From CAJBLF01 sp964424505 (GTDB lineage: Bacteria; Patescibacteriota; Gracilibacteria; Absconditabacterales; Absconditicoccaceae): a stretch of 24,102 nt of DNA. The notes beneath the pieces were generated by a model, which saw only the letters and a program-made list of their open reading frames with translations, made no database searches and was not told the DNA's origin. The position numbers were made by a program, and so were the translations under genes. Positions within the stretch are counted from its first letter, which is position 1. Every line of letters begins with the position of its first letter. Positions 16,123 through 22,989 of this stretch are shown piece by piece. The DNA lies in assembly GCA_964424505.1 (NCBI GenBank), contig CAYRIQ010000007.1, forward strand, positions 1-24,102, written 5' to 3'.

Positions 16123-17664
16123 ATGATACTTGGACTTGCTCCTATGGACGGATTTACTGATTGTGCCTTTCGCCAAATAACGAAAGAAATTTTTCAGCAA
16201 TACTGAGAAAAAGAAAAATATGAATTAGTTTTATGGACAGAATTTATGAATGCTGATGGATATATTATCAATCCTTTGGGGGTCATTAAACACCTTTTGA
16301 CTGATAAAAACCAATTTCCTATTATCGCTCAAATATTCTGAGGAAATGAAAATATGTTGAGCAACTGTTTTGCAGATATTCAAAAAAAATATGCAAAAGT
16401 CTTTGCTTGAATCGAATTGAATATGTGATGTCCAGCAAGAAATGTGATGAATACTTGAGGATGAAGTGCTTTATTGAAAGATAAAAAACATACATTGGAG
16501 ATTATAAAAAAACTTTCATGAATTCTAAAAATACCATTAAGCATAAAAACAAGAATAGGTATCGATCAAGATGATATTGATAAACAAATGAAGTTTTTAG
16601 TCGAAGTAAGCAACTATGTAACCATGATTACCATCCACGGAAGGACAATGAAACAATGATATTCTGGGGAAAGTAATCGGGATTTTATTTATACGCTAAA
16701 GAAAAAAGCTGATAAAAAATGTAAGATAATTGGTAACTGATGAATCACTTCATATAAACAAGCAATTAATTATTCAAAATGAATATATACAACATATAGC
16801 GATTTTGATTTTCACGAATCTGTAGATCAGCTTAAAAAGAGATGACTTATTACTGATGGGAAATACCTTCCCTACAACCCATTATTACAAACAAGAGCCA
16901 GAGAATTAAGAAAACAAATGACTCCTGCAGAAGAGAAAATACGAAAACAGTATTTCAAATTTTTAGATATAAATATTTTAAGACAAAAAGTTATAGACCA
17001 TTATATTGTGGATTTTTATATTCCTAGCAGAAGTTTAGTCATAGAAATAGATGGAGATACTCATTTCAATAAAGAAGCTGAATGATATGATGAAGCAAGA
17101 ACAAAAATATTAGAAGCATATGGATTGGAAGTACTAAGAATAACTAATGATGAAGTATATAATAATTTTGATGGTGTATGTAAAACAATTGAAGACAGAA
17201 TCACCTCTAACTATAATATATATAAATCACCCTCACCCTCTTTAGCAAAGAGGGAACGTTATTTAGCTTCCTCCTTTGCTAAAGGAGGTGCCCGTAGGGA
17301 GGATGATTTTCCTATTGATTGAGTGATGATCGGTCAAGCAGCTATTGGAAATCCACGAATCTTTACTCCCCATATACCAAGCAGAGAAGAAATAAAAGCA
17401 ACTATTTTGAAACATCTCGACTATATGATTGGTTACGAAAATTATTTTCAAATACAGAAATCTATATATACAAATGTAGTAACGATGCCAAAACATTTGG
17501 AAATCAATATCAAAAACCCACAAGCGATTACGCTTGCAGAGTTTAGAAAACATTTGTTTCAATACGTAAAATGAATCCCGTGATCCAAAGAGTTTAAACA
17601 GAAAGTCAGCACCATCAATGAATATACATCACTCGTCGAAGAAATTCAGAAATTTTTTAGTTAA
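16123..17664 (+). CDS. dus: tRNA-dihydrouridine synthase interrupted in frame by a DUF559 nuclease domain
   Basis: The ORF encodes 513 aa when UGA is Gly. Residues 1-230 and 397-513 form a DusC-like flavoenzyme that reduces tRNA uridine to dihydrouridine: LAPMDGFTD (about 5-13), NMGCPARNV with catalytic Cys103, TGGGSALLKD, IKTRIG, ITIHGRTM, IIGNGGITSY (about 202-211) and DGVMIGQAAIGNP (399-411). Residues 231-396 are foreign to the family. They carry a DUF559 (Vsr-like PD-(D/E)XK) nuclease domain, about 247-352, with MTPAEEKI, YIVDFYIPSRS (Asp297) and LVIEIDGDTH (Glu308, Asp310), followed by a tail translated from a palindromic repeat (SPSPSLAKRERYL, then SSFAKGGARRE). No stop or frameshift interrupts the fusion. 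Whether the enzyme folds and works with a 166-residue insert between barrel strands 7 and 8 is unknown. Confidence 0.9.
16806..16813 (+). repeat. Left 8-bp direct repeat of the dus insertion
   Basis: TGATTTTC; the second copy is at 17304-17311. Both encode the third base of one codon, then Asp-Phe, then the first base of the next. Confidence 0.6.
17224..17309 (+). repeat. Palindromic element A (CACCCTC family), translated within dus
   Basis: Outer arms AAATCACCCTC (17224-17234) and GAGGATGATTT (17299-17309) are inverted repeats with one mismatch. Inside lie two perfect 8-bp hairpins, CCCTCTTT-AGC-AAAGAGGG (17236-17254) and CCTCCTTT-GCT-AAAGGAGG (17270-17288), whose CTTTAGCAAAG and CTTTGCTAAAG cores are also reverse complements of each other. 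It is GC-rich against the AT-rich background and is read in frame as a Ser/Pro/Lys/Arg-rich linker. The arrangement recalls Rickettsia palindromic elements that sit inside coding genes. Confidence 0.75.
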
Positions 17665-17701
17665 ATTTGCATCTTGATTATATTTCACTACAGTACATAG
17701 C

Positions 17702-18754
17702 ATGAACTACGAACGCTTTCAGCATGATATCGATGGCACCAAAAAATCTATTTTTTTGGTAAATATGACCAAGGAGATTACTCCGTATTTTTCTCAATTG
17801 GCAATTCAGGGCATAGAAAAATATCTCAAACAAGGAAAAAAAATCTGAATCCTCGTCAACAAGAAAGGCTACTCCGGAGGTATCATCTGTCACGACTGCG
17901 GACATATTCCCAAATGTAAAAATTGTGATGTAAGCATCAGTTATCACAAGATCGAATCGTGAGAAACTATCGGACTTTGTCATATCTGCAAAACGCAGTA
18001 TAATGTGCCTACGACCTGCCCTGCCTGTCATGGACACAAGATAAAAGAGTTTGGTCTGTGAACACAAAAAGTCGCTGAATATATCAAAAATGAATTTGGC
18101 AAAGACTCACTAATTATCGAGTCCGAAAGTGTCAGATCACCAAATAAAATTGCTAAACTTTTGGAACATATAAGTGATCATCAAATAATTATTTGAACGT
18201 CATTGCTCGCTACGCCTATCAAAAATTATCCGCTTGACCTCATTATATTTCTCAATGCAGACCTGTGATTGAACATCCCTGACTATACATCAGCAGAAAA
18301 AAATTTTTATTTTCTTTATGAAGCTTTTGTAAAACACGCTACTAACAATTTTATTGTACAATCATTTAATCCAGATCAGTACAGTATTCGTAATGCTTGC
18401 AGGATGAGCAAAGAAAAGTTTTATGAAGAAGACAATGAGTTTAGACAAGCAAATGGATATCCGCCTTTTGGTGAGCTGTGTCTTATTCTCTATAAAAATG
18501 AAATAGAAGAAAGCCTTTATACCAAGGTCGATACTTTATATAAAGACCTTCTTTATCTCAAAGAAAAATATCAACTGACTGCTATCGAGATTTATTCGAC
18601 TCCCCCGCTTATCTACAAAATGTTTGGAAAATATAGATACAACATTATTTTGAAATGACCAAACGTGAGGCAGTTTATGGACATCATTTATACTAAGTTA
18701 CATCTCGCAAAAAAGGGATTTAAAGTAGATTGGATGGCGGAAAGCATTGTGTAA
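17702..18754 (+). CDS. PriA-like primosomal protein N', only zinc and helicase lobe 2 parts
   Basis: The 350-aa protein matches the C-terminal half of PriA, the replication-restart helicase (normally about 700 aa or more). It opens with SIFLVNMTKEITP, the usual start of lobe 2, then NKKGYSGGIICHDCG, and all eight zinc-ligand cysteines in four CxxC pairs (CHDC, CKNC, CHIC, CPAC). IIIGTSLLATPI and LIIFLNADLGLNIPDYTSAEK follow the PriA order, but the motif VI arginine finger (QVAGRAGR in PriA) is replaced by EAFVKHATNN. The late NGYPPFGELC and C-terminal domain are present. The DNA-binding domain, Walker A and DEAH of lobe 1 are absent, and the upstream DNA is dus. It may act as a non-catalytic scaffold, be one half of a split protein, or be degenerating. 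Start ATG 17702, 37 bp after dus. Confidence 0.85.
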
Positions 18755-18770
18755 GATGTGTAATCATAAA

Positions 18771-18844
18771 CAAATCCACCCTCACCCTCCTTTATCAAGG
18801 AGGGGACGCTTCTCCCTTGATAAATGGAGATGAAGCGGGATTTG
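18771..18844. repeat. Palindromic element B (CACCCTC family) after priA
   Basis: Arms CAAATCC (18771-18777) and GGATTTG (18838-18844) are perfect inverted repeats. The left end continues ACCCTCACCCTC, as in element A. Inside are CCTCCTT-TATC-AAGGAGG and a second, weaker hairpin starting CTCCCTTGATAAAT; CTTTATCAAGG and CCTTGATAAA are again near reverse complements. It starts 16 bp after the priA stop codon. Confidence 0.7.
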
Positions 18845-18860
18845 TTAAAAAGTTTAAATA

Positions 18861-18900
18861 AAAAAGACTCCTGCGTAAAACGAAGGAGCTATAATATTTT
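18861..18900. terminator. Terminator of the UGA-free operon (and of priA)
   Basis: Stem CTCCTGCG (18868-18875) with CGAAGGAG (18881-18888), one mismatch, loop TAAAA. On the minus strand it is followed by a run of T (18861-18865 region), and on the plus strand by a looser T run (18896-18902). It can end transcripts from both sides. Confidence 0.65.
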
Positions 18901-18905
18901 TTGAG

Positions 18906-19394
18906 TTAAATTTTATCATCGGGATATAATACAGTATACCAACATTTTAGCTTAAAGATTTCGTCTTCTGTCTTTTTAATACTAATCAGTATCTCTAGTT
19001 GATCTATCGAACAATCCTGCATATAAACAGATTTTTCAGATGTGATCTTTTTTTTAAGATTATCCAATTTGTTTTCATTTTGTTTTATTTTATCTTTAAT
19101 TTTTTTGGCTTCTTTCTCAATAATATCATTATTATTAATGATAGTATTATTTAGAAATAGCCATGATATACACACATTACATACTACTACCCCACCTATT
19201 AGCATAAATATGCATGCTACTATGTTTCTTCTCCAAATTTGCATGAACGAAGACTCAGAACTCAAATAGGATATACCAACACATAGAAGTATGATAACTG
19301 CAGATAAGAAATAAAATCTACGTGATTTTATTGTGTATAAATATTGTTGTATCATCTGATTATATTGATGATATTTTACCTTGTCTCTTCTCAT
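18906..19394 (-). CDS. Two-helix membrane protein with coiled coil
   Basis: The 162-aa protein begins MRRDKVKYHQYNQMIQQYL. It has two membrane helices, about residues 27-45 (FYFLSAVIILLCVGISYL) and 57-81 (NIVACIFMLIGGVVVCNVC within it). A charged coiled coil, about 92-120 (EKEAKKIKDKIKQNENKLDN within it), and a further helical part ending KCWYTVLYPDDKI follow. None of its codons is UGA. It is the last gene of the four-gene minus-strand operon. I do not recognise the family; the layout is that of a small membrane protein with a cytoplasmic coiled coil, perhaps an oligomer. Confidence 0.65.
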   Translation of the reverse strand: MRRDKVKYHQYNQMIQQYLYTIKSRRFYFLSAVIILLCVGISYLSSESSFMQIWRRNIVACIFMLIGGVVVCNVCISWLFLNNTIINNNDIIEKEAKKIKDKIKQNENKLDNLKKKITSEKSVYMQDCSIDQLEILISIKKTEDEIFKLKCWYTVLYPDDKI

Positions 19395-19404
19395 TTTTTT
19401 TTTT

Positions 19405-19461
19405 ATTTTTTAATTATTGGTTTTTTATTTTTTTTGTTTTATACAGATCACCTGAGATATG
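19405..19461 (-). repeat. Intercistronic repeat, copy 3
   Basis: On the minus strand it reads like the end of the lipoprotein gene (the coding equivalent of ISGDLYKTKK, then a stop) and its A-rich spacer. It matches copy 2 at 19783-19831 over about 50 bp, with differences in the poly-A tracts, but no gene reads it in frame here. Confidence 0.6.
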
Positions 19462-19473
19462 TTTTGAAGTATA

Positions 19474-19770
19474 TTACCAGGCGATAGCAATATATTCTCT
19501 TGTAGTTACAGTCTTACAGAGCGCTACTTTTGGTAAATCTAGAATTTTGAATCCATGCAGGTTTACTACAATAAAACTGTTGCCTTTTCTGATGTCCACT
19601 CGTAATGGTCTTTCATGATCAAAATGTTTGGAAGCAGAAAACTGTTTTTTGAGTGCTTCCCAATTTTTGCCATATACCGGCACATAACCAGCATATTCAG
19701 GCAATTCATTCCAATGTTCGCCGAAGGCGAAATGAGATCCTATATTTTTTTTTGTTTTTTGATTACTCAT
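19474..19770 (-). CDS. Hypothetical protein, 98 aa
   Basis: It begins MSNQKTKKNIGSHFAFGEHW and ends REYIAIAW at a true TAA. It is a soluble alpha/beta-looking protein with a Trp/Tyr-rich first half (ELPEYAGYVPVYGKNWEAL) and a beta-like second half (NSFIVVNLHGFKILDL). It has six glycines, none UGA. Just after its stop codon the DNA repeats the 3' end of the upstream lipoprotein gene out of frame (see the repeat at 19405-19461), which suggests that this gene arose by duplication or insertion between repeats. I do not recognise the family. Confidence 0.6.
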   Translation of the reverse strand: MSNQKTKKNIGSHFAFGEHWNELPEYAGYVPVYGKNWEALKKQFSASKHFDHERPLRVDIRKGNSFIVVNLHGFKILDLPKVALCKTVTTREYIAIAW

Positions 19771-19782
19771 AACGATTGTTTC

Positions 19783-19831
19783 TTTTAATTATTGTTTTTT
19801 TTATTTGTTTTATACAGATCACCTGAGAAGT
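19783..19831 (-). repeat. Intercistronic repeat, copy 2
   Basis: It encodes the tail HFSGDLYKTNKKNNN of the lipoprotein and the A-rich leader of the next gene. The A-rich part (AAAACAAATAAAAAAAACAA, then TAATTAAAAGAAA) also occurs, with one extra A, at 20246-20277. Confidence 0.65.
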
Positions 19832-20234
19832 GTAATGTCCTTCCATCTGGCGAATCGTAATAGAAGCCTAGTACTACAAACTGCTCTCCTGGAAGATGGT
19901 AGAATATTCCTAACTGATCTCTGTTACCTATCCATTGCATATAATCTTTGACTGCTGCCCATTCAAATTCATAGGTGCCAGTCATGTCGATCATAAACTG
20001 ACAACGACTATGCCCCACATCTTCCAATGTAACCTGATTATAGGTTTCATACGTTTCTTTTCCCTCAGTCCAAAGTGTAATGGTATCGCCAAGTCTTCTG
20101 AGTGAATCCATGGAGATGGTAGAGATTTTTTTTGAAGAATCTGTTTGGTCTTCTGTACTTTCTTGTTTGCTGTTTTGACAGCTTGATAATGCTATACCTA
20201 ATAAGGTGCATATCAAAAGATTTTTTGTTTTCAT
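19785..20234 (-). CDS. Lipoprotein of unknown function
   Basis: The 149-aa protein starts with a lipoprotein signal, MKTKNLLICTLLGIALSSC, with lipobox ALSSC (Cys19), then a Ser/Thr/Asp/Gln-rich linker (QNSKQESTEDQTDSSKK) that reads like a Bacteroidota-type lipoprotein start. The folded part, about 45-140, is mostly beta-like: DTITLWTEGKETYETY, SRCQFMIDMTGTYEF, GIFYHLPGEQFVVLGFYYDS. All eleven glycines are GGN. The leader before the ATG is nearly pure A. It lies 18 bp after the receiver-like gene. I do not recognise the family. Confidence 0.65.
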   Translation of the reverse strand: MKTKNLLICTLLGIALSSCQNSKQESTEDQTDSSKKISTISMDSLRRLGDTITLWTEGKETYETYNQVTLEDVGHSRCQFMIDMTGTYEFEWAAVKDYMQWIGNRDQLGIFYHLPGEQFVVLGFYYDSPDGRTLHFSGDLYKTNKKNNN

Positions 20235-20245
20235 TTTTTTATTTT

Positions 20246-20277
20246 CTTTTAATTATTGTTTTTTTTTATTTGTTTTA
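20246..20277 (-). repeat. Intercistronic repeat, copy 1
   Basis: It encodes the tail SKTNKKKQ of the first operon gene and the A-rich leader of the lipoprotein gene. It differs from copy 2 mainly by one A in the poly-A tract, which shifts the frame of the encoded tail (KKKQ against KNNN). Confidence 0.6.
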
Positions 20278-20663
20278 CTCATAATCCCGTGCACTACAGG
20301 CAAGAAATCGAAGTGATGATGGCGGGGAATAATTTCACGTCTTACGACGTTATCACCCCAATGCTCTAAAGCATCTTTTTCACTATGTGCCCATACGATA
20401 ACTTTTGTATTATGCATATGTTCAAAATAATGTCTATAGATTGCTTGGCCTATTTGTGCGTCAATAACGCCAAAATGTCCGTATCCATACATGTGTGGAT
20501 AAATAATTACCACATCATAATGAAAATCTGGCAGAGAACTAAGTAGGAAAAATTTATGGATAGACATACAATATTCTACATCGTAATATTGTTGCATAGT
20601 TTGATAATAGGTGTGATGTGAATGATACGCGGGATCAATCACAAGAATCTTTTTGTTTAACAT
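20253..20663 (-). CDS. Receiver-like (flavodoxin-fold) protein, divergent
   Basis: The 136-aa protein begins MLNKKILVIDPAYHSHHTYY. The alternation of strands and helices (KILVIDP, then DVEYCMS, then YDVVIIYPHMYG, then TKVIVWAHSEKDA) looks like a CheY-type receiver fold, but the acidic pair after strand 1 is reduced to one Asp and the phospho-acceptor Asp after strand 3 is not seen (VVIIYPHMYGYG), so phosphorylation is unlikely. It is unusually rich in His and Tyr. All six glycines are GGN. It is the first gene of the operon, behind a strong promoter. The family assignment is tentative. Confidence 0.5.
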   Translation of the reverse strand: MLNKKILVIDPAYHSHHTYYQTMQQYYDVEYCMSIHKFFLLSSLPDFHYDVVIIYPHMYGYGHFGVIDAQIGQAIYRHYFEHMHNTKVIVWAHSEKDALEHWGDNVVRREIIPRHHHFDFLPVVHGIMSKTNKKKQ

Positions 20664-20694
20664 TTTTTTTATTTTTTTGTTTATAATTTTTTAT

Positions 20695-20722
20695 GTTATA
20701 CTTTTATTTGTTTTAATGTCAA
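20695..20722 (-). promoter_or_regulatory. Promoter of the UGA-free operon
   Basis: On the minus strand TTGACA (20717-20722), a 16-bp spacer and TATAAC (20695-20700), about 32 bp before the first ATG. Confidence 0.7.
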
Positions 20723-20781
20723 GCATTATTGTATATAATTTTGTTTATAGATATTAAATAATAGCAATGTTACATGTTTTT

Positions 20782-20810
20782 TTGCTTCTCGACCAAATTT
20801 TGAGTATACT
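20782..20810 (+). promoter_or_regulatory. Promoter of virB4
   Basis: TTGCTT (20782-20787), a 17-bp spacer and TATACT (20805-20810), about 45 bp before the ATG at 20855. The intergenic region 20664-20854 otherwise holds only the divergent operon promoter. Confidence 0.55.
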
Positions 20811-20854
20811 TATAAAGAAATAATGACACCTTTTACTATCACTTTATATTACCT

Positions 20855-22894
20855 ATGAACGAAATCATCACCAATGTCGTCTATGATACAAACTATAGCC
20901 CACAAGTAATTGATGGTGGGTACCCTGTATTTCAATTACCGAATACTCCAGAAAAATTATGATTTTTTGATAAACTTTTATCAGAAATTTTTCCTAGTTT
21001 ATTTGAAAAAAAATGAAATAATATATTGTGAGGTGCCCATAAAAAAATATTGCCAGAAAATACTCTCATCAAAGATAAAGAGCTTAGAGAACAAGTAAAA
21101 TATTTACTTGAATTACCTGATGAACAATATAATGACCAAAAATTAACTAGTAAAATGAGACAATATATTACTGAGACAGAAAAAGAATATACTAGCGTGA
21201 TCAATGATTATAAAACACACATTGCACCTTCTTACTGGGAATTTAAGCCAACCCATTATAATGTGTCAGGAATTTTTTGAAAAACGTATTATGCACAAAG
21301 TTATCCATCATATATTGACGCACTCTGGACGAGAGACATGTTTGGTTTCCATGCAAAATGGGATATGACATGGTTTGTGTATCCGGAAGATGATGCGGCA
21401 ATCCAGTCTATGCTAAAAAATAGAGCAACTCAGCTCAAAGCAGAAGTGAGAGATGCGATGCAAAAAGGCATCACCCTTGATATGGAAATCGAACAGCAAT
21501 ATAGAGATGTTGAGATGATTAGAGAAAAACTTACTACCCGTGAAGAAAGATATTTTGAAAATTCGTTTTATATCAATATTTATGATGATACAGAAGAGAA
21601 GCTTAAAGAAACTGGGAAAAAAATAGAACAAAAAATATCAGGATATGGAATCAGAATCAAAAATGCAATCCAGAGAATGGATGAAGGGTTTGCTTCCGGA
21701 TTGCCGATTTGCTCAGATGAACTTGCTATCAGCAGAAGCTCAGTCACTTCATCACTTGCTGGGGGATTTCCTTTTATTTCCAATGATATGGTAAGTGAAA
21801 CCTGAATTCTTTACTGAATAAACTTGCATACTTGAGGACTTGTAATCTTTGATAGATATGATCTTAAATTACCAAACATGAATAGTGTGATTCTTGCTAC
21901 TTCTGGAGCTGGAAAATCATTTACTGTAAAACTAGAAGTACTGAGATATCTCATCAATGATATTGATGTTATCATTATTGATCCAGAAAACGAATACAAA
22001 GCGCTCTGTGAAAAAGTAGGTTGAACCTATGTAAACATCGCAACAAACTCTCAACAATATTTAAATCCGTTTGATATTCCGCCAAAAATTGAAGATGTAG
22101 AATATGGAACGTGAGATTTATTGAGAAGTCAGATAATGAGTTTGATTGGAATGATTCAGATTTTAATTTGATGATGTACGCCAGAAGAAGAAGCATTACT
22201 TGATAAAGCCCTGCAAAGCACATATGCATTGAAATGATTTTCGTTGGATAGTGAATATTACGAAGGTAAACAACCACCAATTATGGGCGATCTTATGAAT
22301 GTGCTTGAAGGCATGGAGGGGTGAGATAGACTTGCGCTTAGACTGAGTAAATATGTAAGTTGAACGTTTGGAAAAGTATTTAATAATTATACCAATATTG
22401 ATATCAACAATAAACTTACGGTGATTAGTATCAGAGATTTGGAAGATGCACTCAAAACACCAGCAATGTTTAATGTGCTCAACTGGATCTGGACCAAAGT
22501 AAGATCTCACAAGAAAAAAAGGATGCTTGCTTGTGATGAAGCATGGATTATGTTTCAAAATGAAACCTCAGCAGAGTTCCTTTTTGGACTTACGAAGAGA
22601 GCAAGAAAATACGGATTGTGAATTACTGTTATTTCACAAGATATCGAAGACTTTGTAAAAAGTAAATATGGGAAACCCATTATCTCCAATTGTGCATTGC
22701 AAATATTATTGAAACAATCAACTACTTCGATCAAAGCGCTAAATGCACTTCTTGGACTCTCTGATGCAGAGCAAAGAAGACTCGTCTCAGCTGGCATTGG
22801 AGAATGACTTATTTTTGCAGGAAATCAACATGTGGGAGTAAAAATACTTGCCTCACCAGAAGAAAAAACATTTATCATGACGGATGTAAAATAG
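20855..22894 (+). CDS. VirB4/TraC-like type IV secretion ATPase
   Basis: With UGA as Gly the protein has 679 aa. It belongs to the VirB4/TraC/TrbE group of conjugation ATPases, which energise pilus formation or DNA/protein transfer at the inner membrane. An N-terminal half without catalytic motifs (to about residue 340) is followed by the ATPase: ATSGAGKSF (348-356, Walker A), DVIIIDPENEYKAL, RMLACDEAWIMF (Walker B, Asp561-Glu562), FGLTKRARKYGLGITVISQDIEDF, and a C-terminal VSAGIGEGLIFAGN. These elements follow the VirB4 order, and many glycines are UGA. It starts at ATG 20855, and its TAG stop is followed after 9 bp by palindromic element C. Proteins of this kind are common in Patescibacteria beside pilus-like genes. 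Confidence 0.92.
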
Positions 22895-22903
22895 AAAAAG
22901 TAA

Positions 22904-22957
22904 TTACCCCACCCTCAATCCCTCCCCATGGTATGGAGAGGGGTTGGGGTGAGGTAA
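22904..22957. repeat. Palindromic element C (CACCCTC family) after virB4
   Basis: One long imperfect hairpin: the left arm TTACCCCACCCTCAATCCC (from 22904) pairs with the right arm ending GGGGTTGGGGTGAGGTAA (to 22957), with the apex near CCATGGTATGG. Its arms carry CACCCTC and CACCCC blocks like those of A and B, but the internal sequence differs. It starts 9 bp after the virB4 stop and has no T-run, so it is not an ordinary terminator. It lies inside the operon. Confidence 0.7.
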
Positions 22958-22989
22958 CAAAAACACATCATTTATCATTGTATTCTAGT

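Larger units (their letters stand above)
16806..17311 (+). mobile_element. 498-bp insertion carrying a DUF559 endonuclease, flanked by 8-bp direct repeats
   Basis: The 8-mer TGATTTTC occurs at 16806-16813 and again at 17304-17311, exactly 498 bp (166 codons) apart and in the same codon phase. Deleting one copy and the intervening DNA joins SDFDF to PIDGVMIGQ and leaves a 347-aa Dus. The insert encodes the DUF559 domain and ends in a GC-rich palindrome. The nuclease has no ATG of its own at the domain start (it reads DGKYLPYNPLLQ from Dus sequence), so it would be made only as part of the fusion. Two of its glycines are UGA (residues 241 and 321), so the insert has lived in a code-25 genome. 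The direct repeat could be a target duplication or microhomology used in the insertion. Confidence 0.65.

Noticed and set aside
16780..17309. An intein or a self-splicing intron in dus
   Set aside because: No intein splicing motifs (N-terminal Cys/Ser block, C-terminal His-Asn) are present at the borders, and the segment is one open frame with no group I or II intron features that I can see.
17678..18067. Minus-strand 129-codon ORF opposite the PriA-like gene
   Set aside because: The plus strand encodes the conserved cysteine pairs of PriA; the antisense frame has no support.
17224..22957. CRISPR array formed by the CACCCTC repeats
   Set aside because: There are only three copies, far apart, unequal in length and without regular spacers or cas genes.
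22904..22957. Element C as a plain terminator of virB4
   Set aside because: The hairpin is strong but no T-run follows, and the next gene starts 33 bp later on the same strand.
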